From an uncultured Prochlorococcus sp. (GTDB lineage Bacteria; Cyanobacteriota; Cyanobacteriia; PCC-6307; Cyanobiaceae), in NCBI GenBank assembly GCA_902564235.1, contig CACFAG010000002.1, forward strand, positions 42,755-106,754: a stretch of 64,000 bases of DNA, in the 5' to 3' direction. Shown one piece after another: positions 59,972-64,000 of this stretch (its first letter is position 1; every line of letters begins with the position of its first letter). A program made the translations under genes and the position numbers. The notes beneath the pieces are model-generated. The model saw only the letters and a program-made list of their open reading frames with translations, was not told the origin of the DNA and made no database searches.

Positions 59972-62305
59972 GTGACTGTTGCACCAAATAAAGCTTCTTC
60001 AGAGAGCAATTCCAATAATCTTAAAAAAGATGATTTTCCAAAAACTGCTCCAGCAGCTTATCCTGTCTTTTTCAGATCTTACAGTAGGAAAACTACTTCT
60101 GGGAAAAGGGAGAACTGGAGTGAAGTAGGTGAAAGAAATTTATCGGGATTAAAAGAATTAGGAAAACTTTCTGATGAAGAATTAATCCTAATGAGAGAGA
60201 TGCAAAGCAACCAAAAAGCCCAACCTTCAGGAAGATGGTTATGGATTGGAGGAACTCCTTGGATTAATAAAAACCAAAATTTCTCTGGGGCATACAACTG
60301 TACTTCAACAAACTTAATAGATTGGGAAGCCTTTGCTTTAATGATGGACTTAGCAATGATGGGATGTGGAACAGGTGCAATAATTGAGCCTCATTTTATA
60401 AATAATCTACCTACAGTAATAAACAAAATAAATATCAAATCAGTTAGTGAAGTTGGTATAACTCCAAAAGTTCAAAGAGAAGAAAAATCTTCATTAGAAA
60501 TCAAAGGGAAAGATCTTTATATCAAAGTCGGAGATAGCCGAAGAGGCTGGGTAGATAGCTATAAATATCTTCTTGAGGCATCAAGTAACGAGAGTCTTGA
60601 AAGAGAAATTGATGTTTATATTAATTTGGAAGATATTAGGCCTGCTGGAGAATCCTTAAAAGGTTTTGGTGGCATGGCAAATCCTATTAAATTAAAAGAT
60701 CTCTACTCTAGAGTCGCATCACTTCTTGGAAAGGCAATTGGTAGGAAATTAAGTACAGTAGAGTGTTGTTTATTAATTGATGAAGCTGCAGTAACAATAG
60801 TTGCTGGGAATATAAGAAGAAGTGCTGGAATGAGACAATTTGCTTCAGATGATAAGGAAGCAGCATCGGCAAAAGAAAATTTATGGAGTCAAGATGAGAA
60901 TGGTAATTGGAGAATAGATCCTGAAAAAGATGCCCTCAGGATGGCTAATCATACTAGGGTTTATCATACAAAACCCACTTATCAAACTATTTTGGATGCT
61001 GTGACAAAACAATTTCATTCAGGTGAGGGGGCGATTCAATTTGCACCAGAAGCAATTGCAAGGTCAAATGCAGATATTCTCAAAGATAATGAATTGAGAA
61101 AGGAATTTATCGAAATCTACGCAGAACAAGGTAAAGATGAAGCGAGAAATTGGATAAATAGTAGTTATGGGCCATTTTCTGAAGAAGAATTAGACCACAG
61201 AATGAGCCGATATGGACTCAACCCTTGTGGGGAGATCTTGGGAAATGATTTTCACTGTAATTTGGCTGAAGTTCATTTAAATCAGATTGATCCAGAAAAT
61301 TTTGAAGAGCAAAAAAAAGCTTTTAAAGCAGCAGCTCTTTCTGTAGCATGCTTACTTAATCATGAATTTGAAGTTGAGCGTTACAGAAAAAGTAGAGAAT
61401 ATGATCCTATTGTAGGAGTAAGTTTTACTGGATTATTTGATTTTTGTGTCCATGCCTTTGGGACGCCTTGGTTGAAGTGGTGGGAAGCAGGAAGGCCTAA
61501 TACCGAAGAAGGAAAGGATTTCAAGGAGAAGGAAGCTAAATTCTTAGATTCTTGGAGAAAAATAGTAAAAGAAACTGTCTGGGAATATTGTGATAAACAT
61601 AATCTAAGAAGACCAAATCGATGTACAACCGTTCAACCTGCTGGGACTAAAAGTCTTCTAACTGGAGCAGCTCCAGGATGGCATCCCCCAAAAGCTCAAA
61701 GATTCATTAGAAGAATAACTTTCAGGAAAAATGATCCAATCGCTCTAGCTTGCATGGATTATGGTTACTCAGTCGTTCCATCTCAATCTGATAAAGACGA
61801 AAATGGCTGCTTGCTCGATAACCCCTTTGATCCAAGATGTACAGAATGGTTAGTTGAAATCCCAACAGAAGTTAGCTGGGCAAACATAGAGGGCGCAGAC
61901 CAAATAGACATAAATAATTTCTCAGCATTAGCTCAATTTGATTTTTATATGCAAGTGCAGAAATTTTACACAGAGCATAACACTTCTGCAACCGTAGAAT
62001 TTAGAGAAAATGAAATCGAGGATTTAGCGAAGGCTATTCATAATGCAATAGAAAATAATGAAGGATATATTTCTGCCGCGTTACTAGCTCGATTTAGTGC
62101 CAACGCAACTTTCCCGAGATTGCCTTTTGAACCAATAAGTAAAGAGGAATATACATCATTGCAAAATAAAGTAATAGAGAGGAAAGTTAATAACGATTTC
62201 TTTGACGCTCTTAATAAATACGATATTGGAGAACTTTCTGAAGCCGGGCCAGCAGGATGCGATTCAGATAAGTGTCTTCTTCCTTTGGCTAAACCGAAAG
62301 ATTAA
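59972..62305 (+). CDS. nrdJ: Adenosylcobalamin-dependent ribonucleotide reductase (class II)
   Basis: I choose GTG 59972 (MTVAPNKASSES) rather than an upstream TTG that would add a non-family segment. The 777-residue enzyme reduces ribonucleoside triphosphates via a B12 radical. It contains SGRWLWIGG near the N terminus, GAYNCTST (redox cysteine), NPCGEILG with the active-site cysteine, HCNLAEVHLN, the phosphate-binding TVQPAGTKSLLTGAAPG, and a C-terminal CDSDKCLL swivel pair. No NrdB partner is needed. No clear cobalamin riboswitch fits upstream. Confidence 0.94.
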   Translation: MTVAPNKASSESNSNNLKKDDFPKTAPAAYPVFFRSYSRKTTSGKRENWSEVGERNLSGLKELGKLSDEELILMREMQSNQKAQPSGRWLWIGGTPWINKNQNFSGAYNCTSTNLIDWEAFALMMDLAMMGCGTGAIIEPHFINNLPTVINKINIKSVSEVGITPKVQREEKSSLEIKGKDLYIKVGDSRRGWVDSYKYLLEASSNESLEREIDVYINLEDIRPAGESLKGFGGMANPIKLKDLYSRVASLLGKAIGRKLSTVECCLLIDEAAVTIVAGNIRRSAGMRQFASDDKEAASAKENLWSQDENGNWRIDPEKDALRMANHTRVYHTKPTYQTILDAVTKQFHSGEGAIQFAPEAIARSNADILKDNELRKEFIEIYAEQGKDEARNWINSSYGPFSEEELDHRMSRYGLNPCGEILGNDFHCNLAEVHLNQIDPENFEEQKKAFKAAALSVACLLNHEFEVERYRKSREYDPIVGVSFTGLFDFCVHAFGTPWLKWWEAGRPNTEEGKDFKEKEAKFLDSWRKIVKETVWEYCDKHNLRRPNRCTTVQPAGTKSLLTGAAPGWHPPKAQRFIRRITFRKNDPIALACMDYGYSVVPSQSDKDENGCLLDNPFDPRCTEWLVEIPTEVSWANIEGADQIDINNFSALAQFDFYMQVQKFYTEHNTSATVEFRENEIEDLAKAIHNAIENNEGYISAALLARFSANATFPRLPFEPISKEEYTSLQNKVIERKVNNDFFDALNKYDIGELSEAGPAGCDSDKCLLPLAKPKD

Positions 62306-62394
62306 ATTTTTAAATTATTTGTAAATAATAAGTAAAAATCAGTTTTTAAAAATTTAATTTATAGCTAATTCTTAATTAGGGATATAAATCATCT

Positions 62395-62661
62395 ATGACA
62401 TTTAGCTTAAATGTGAGGAACTTATTCAATGATGCATTCAGTCATGCCTTAATTGATGAACTAAGGAAAAGAGACTCAGAAGAGGATATATTAGATTTTG
62501 AAGAAAAATTTAACTCCAAAAATGAAAAAAATCTACATATCTTTATATGTAGATTTCTAAAGAATAGATCAATATCTAGGGGGCTTGCCTCTAAATGGTT
62601 AATAACAATAATTAAAAACAAAGAGTCAAAAATTGATGCTTTGCAAAAATTAAATAATTAG
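62395..62661 (+). CDS. Hypothetical protein (88 aa)
   Basis: Soluble and helical (ALIDELRKRDSEEDILDFEEKF), with one cysteine and a basic C-terminal half. It converges with the next gene, overlapping by 4 bp. No family is recognised. Confidence 0.55.
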   Translation: MTFSLNVRNLFNDAFSHALIDELRKRDSEEDILDFEEKFNSKNEKNLHIFICRFLKNRSISRGLASKWLITIIKNKESKIDALQKLNN

Positions 62662-62852
62662 GTAAGCGCTGAGAGTCTCCATAGAGCAATTCCAAAAATT
62701 GAAAATCCCATTATAAAAGTAAAAGCCAAAGCATTTACCAATTGAACTTTATCATTCATTCTGTTTGCGAATGGTAGTAATTGAGCAAATAATGGGGTCT
62801 CTTCAACTAATGCAGATTTTTTTACTGTAGATTTTTTGCTTCTAGAAAACAT
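62658..62852 (-). CDS. Small C-anchored membrane protein (64 aa)
   Basis: A basic N terminus (MFSRSKKSTVKKS) precedes a polar segment and one transmembrane helix (about 39-60, LVNALAFTFIMGFSIFGIALW). It resembles minor thylakoid subunits in design but matches none that I can name. Confidence 0.6.
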   Translation of the reverse strand: MFSRSKKSTVKKSALVEETPLFAQLLPFANRMNDKVQLVNALAFTFIMGFSIFGIALWRLSALT

Positions 62853-63049
62853 AAAACAAATTTTATAATCTTAAGAATTTTACATTTAAAAGTTCTTTAA
62901 ATAATAAATACTTCTTAAAAACGAACAAAATGTAACCTGTAAGAAATTAAGTACGGATAAACTTAAATATTTTTTGTACCAGCCTAATCGCATCATTAAG
63001 ATATTAAGCTTATTTAATAAAGACCTAGACAAAAATTTTTCTCAAATGT

Positions 63050-63075
63050 TATTATAAATTTGTAGCAATTGCTAC
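63050..63075 (+). promoter_or_regulatory. Promoter overlapped by a perfect NtcA box
   Basis: GTAGCAATTGCTAC (63062-63075) is an exact, fully palindromic GTA-N8-TAC NtcA site. TATTAT/TATAAA -10-like hexamers lie at 63050-63058, so the site covers the expected transcription start. That position predicts repression by NtcA under nitrogen limitation, not activation. Confidence 0.65.
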
Positions 63076-63080
63076 CAAAA

Positions 63081-63156
63081 CGTTCAACTTGCATTTAGCA
63101 AGCCGCAGATCGACTTAAGCCATGGAACGGGGACTTAAGCGAAACCGAAGCTTAAA
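63081..63156 (+). promoter_or_regulatory. Probable glutamine-II (downstream-peptide) riboswitch leader
   Basis: CGTTC (63081-63085) pairs with GAACG (63125-63129) to close a domain that contains hairpin CTTGC-ATTTA-GCAAG (63088-63102) and then CCGCAG. The CGUUCA...GGAACG frame is that of glutamine aptamers known before short genes in marine picocyanobacteria. Downstream, TTAAGC (63135-63140) pairs with GCTTAA (63150-63155) just before the start codon, and an identical GACTTAAGC at 63112-63120 can compete for the same partner: a plausible expression switch. Not verified against a covariance model. Confidence 0.6.
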
Positions 63157-63157
63157 A

Positions 63158-63259
63158 ATGACTCTAATTTACAGAGGACAAAAGTACGTCCAGAACAAAG
63201 AAGCCGCTAAGAAGCAGCATAACGAACTAACTTACCGAGGCAAAGCTTATACAAGCTAG
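63158..63259 (+). CDS. DUF4278-like small protein (33 aa)
   Basis: I take the start at ATG 63158; the frame is also open from ATG 63122, but that lies within the structured leader. The peptide starts MTLIYRGQKYVQNKEAAKKQ and ends LTYRGKAYTS, so it holds the YRGxxY motif twice, the DUF4278 signature of cyanobacterial small proteins. It is basic and soluble. The nitrogen-type control upstream suggests a role in glutamine or nitrogen regulation, perhaps binding another protein. GC content is higher than that of its neighbours. A terminator follows. Confidence 0.8.
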   Translation: MTLIYRGQKYVQNKEAAKKQHNELTYRGKAYTS

Positions 63260-63281
63260 TTCGTAATTATACCAAAAGTAG

Positions 63282-63305
63282 AAAAGCCACTTTTGTGGCT
63301 TTTTT
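63282..63305 (+). terminator. Terminator of the DUF4278 gene
   Basis: The AAAAGCCAC/GTGGCTTTT stem with a TTTT loop is followed by T residues, 22 bp after the stop. Confidence 0.92.
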
Positions 63306-63394
63306 ATTGTCAAATTTTAGAATAAAAAATCACTTAATAATTCTCACAAGTATTAAACAAATATGATTTAATTGCATTTATAGATTTGATAACC

Positions 63395-63544
63395 ATGGCA
63401 GACCAGAAACCTTTGTTTAAAGCACCTTATGACATAAAAGATGTTAGTGCTCTTTTCGCTATAGTTGCCTTCGTATTAATATTCGCTGCAATTGTTGGTA
63501 ATAACTTATTTGGTTTATTTCAAGAAAATGTGAACTTCGGATAA
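63395..63544 (+). CDS. Small membrane protein (49 aa)
   Basis: The frame begins MADQKPLFKAPYDIKDVSAL and contains one transmembrane helix (about 19-38, SALFAIVAFVLIFAAIVGN) with a short tail NVNFG. Codon use is typical of a real gene. No family is recognised. Confidence 0.65.
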   Translation: MADQKPLFKAPYDIKDVSALFAIVAFVLIFAAIVGNNLFGLFQENVNFG

Positions 63545-63835
63545 TTGAATTCTACTAAATTCTTCCAAAAAAAATTTAATTTTGTATTTGTATTTAAATA
63601 AGATAATTGTATTTTTGTTTTAGGAGTCACCAAGAGCACTTTTCATTTCTTTAGGCATTAATAAATCATTAGTTTATTAGTTTCAAGTTATTTAAAGGAA
63701 AGATATGATTTTTAATTTTTTGTAAAAAATAACAAAGACAGGAAGTTGGTTTTCATATTATTAAGAATTTTTCAGAGTTATATAGTTTATATAAGAACTG
63801 TCATGTCCCAAAAAAGAGTGAATTATTAATTATAT

Positions 63836-64000
63836 TCATTCATCAAGATCATTTTTACTTACTATAACTTTTTTAATAAGCTCAAATGCAATCAATAATG
63901 ATTTCTTATCCATTGTCCATTTATTTGAAGATTCAAATCTAAGATTATCATTATGATTTTCGATCTCTAAATCATGAAATTGTATAAGAGCCAAGATCAT
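63836..64000 (-). CDS. Hypothetical protein reaching the window edge
   Basis: The frame runs leftward from the right edge (first visible codons MILALIQFHDLEIENHNDNL) to TGA at 63836. It is acidic and helical. An ATG coincides with the last three bases, but the gene may begin outside the window. Confidence 0.45.
   Translation of the reverse strand: MILALIQFHDLEIENHNDNLRFESSNKWTMDKKSLLIAFELIKKVIVSKNDLDE

Overview
The window is a very AT-rich, densely packed stretch of a marine picocyanobacterial chromosome, almost certainly a high-light-adapted Prochlorococcus. The evidence is a set of cyanobacterial proteins (a high-light-inducible protein, a CPP1-like membrane chaperone, a class II ribonucleotide reductase), a picocyanobacterial Pho island, two DUF1651 proteins, many 30-100-residue orphan proteins, frequent TTG/GTG starts and mostly weak ribosome binding sites. 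I found no tRNA, rRNA, IS element, prophage or CRISPR array.

Layout. (1) 0.6-6.4 kb: a tight four-gene DNA-repair operon (metallo-beta-lactamase exonuclease, ATP-dependent DNA ligase, Lhr-like helicase, PdeM-like phosphoesterase). (2) 7.4-22.1 kb: a phosphate/arsenate island: pstB-pstA-pstC; a divergent ArsR repressor and GAPDH-ArsJ arsenate-efflux pair around two operators; ChrA; PstS; a porin; a beta-propeller phosphatase candidate; and phoB-phoR. Cyanobacterial Pho boxes with 11-nt phasing lie before pstC, pstS, the porin and the phosphatase candidate. (3) 22-38 kb: an accessory region of mostly small hypothetical genes, with a degraded local duplication, a cluster of DnaA-box-like 9-mers, a chain of four overlapping mini-genes, an HLIP, two DUF1651 paralogues with matching promoters, and an adenylation-domain-only NAD-type DNA ligase. 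(4) 38.3-62.3 kb: conserved core genes: probable 6S RNA next to purK, aroB, midA-like, TPM protein, nadA, ctpA, ispG, UDG, aminotransferase, phnD-phnC-phnE, rsmE, hslO, prfC and nrdJ. (5) 63.0-63.3 kb: a perfect NtcA box overlapping a promoter, a leader resembling the glutamine-II (downstream-peptide) riboswitch, a 33-residue DUF4278 protein and a terminator.

How it works together. Phosphate shortage sensed by PhoR/PhoB should switch on high-affinity uptake, the porin and the phosphatase candidate. PstSCAB also admits arsenate; the ArsR-controlled GAPDH-ArsJ pair would convert it to 1-arseno-3-phosphoglycerate and export it. The element at 63.1 kb combines a nitrogen-control repressor site with a probable glutamine sensor before a tiny protein, an arrangement like that of glutamine-synthetase inactivating factors; I rate it the most interesting item here. 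All functional names come from reading motifs and gene order; no database search was run.
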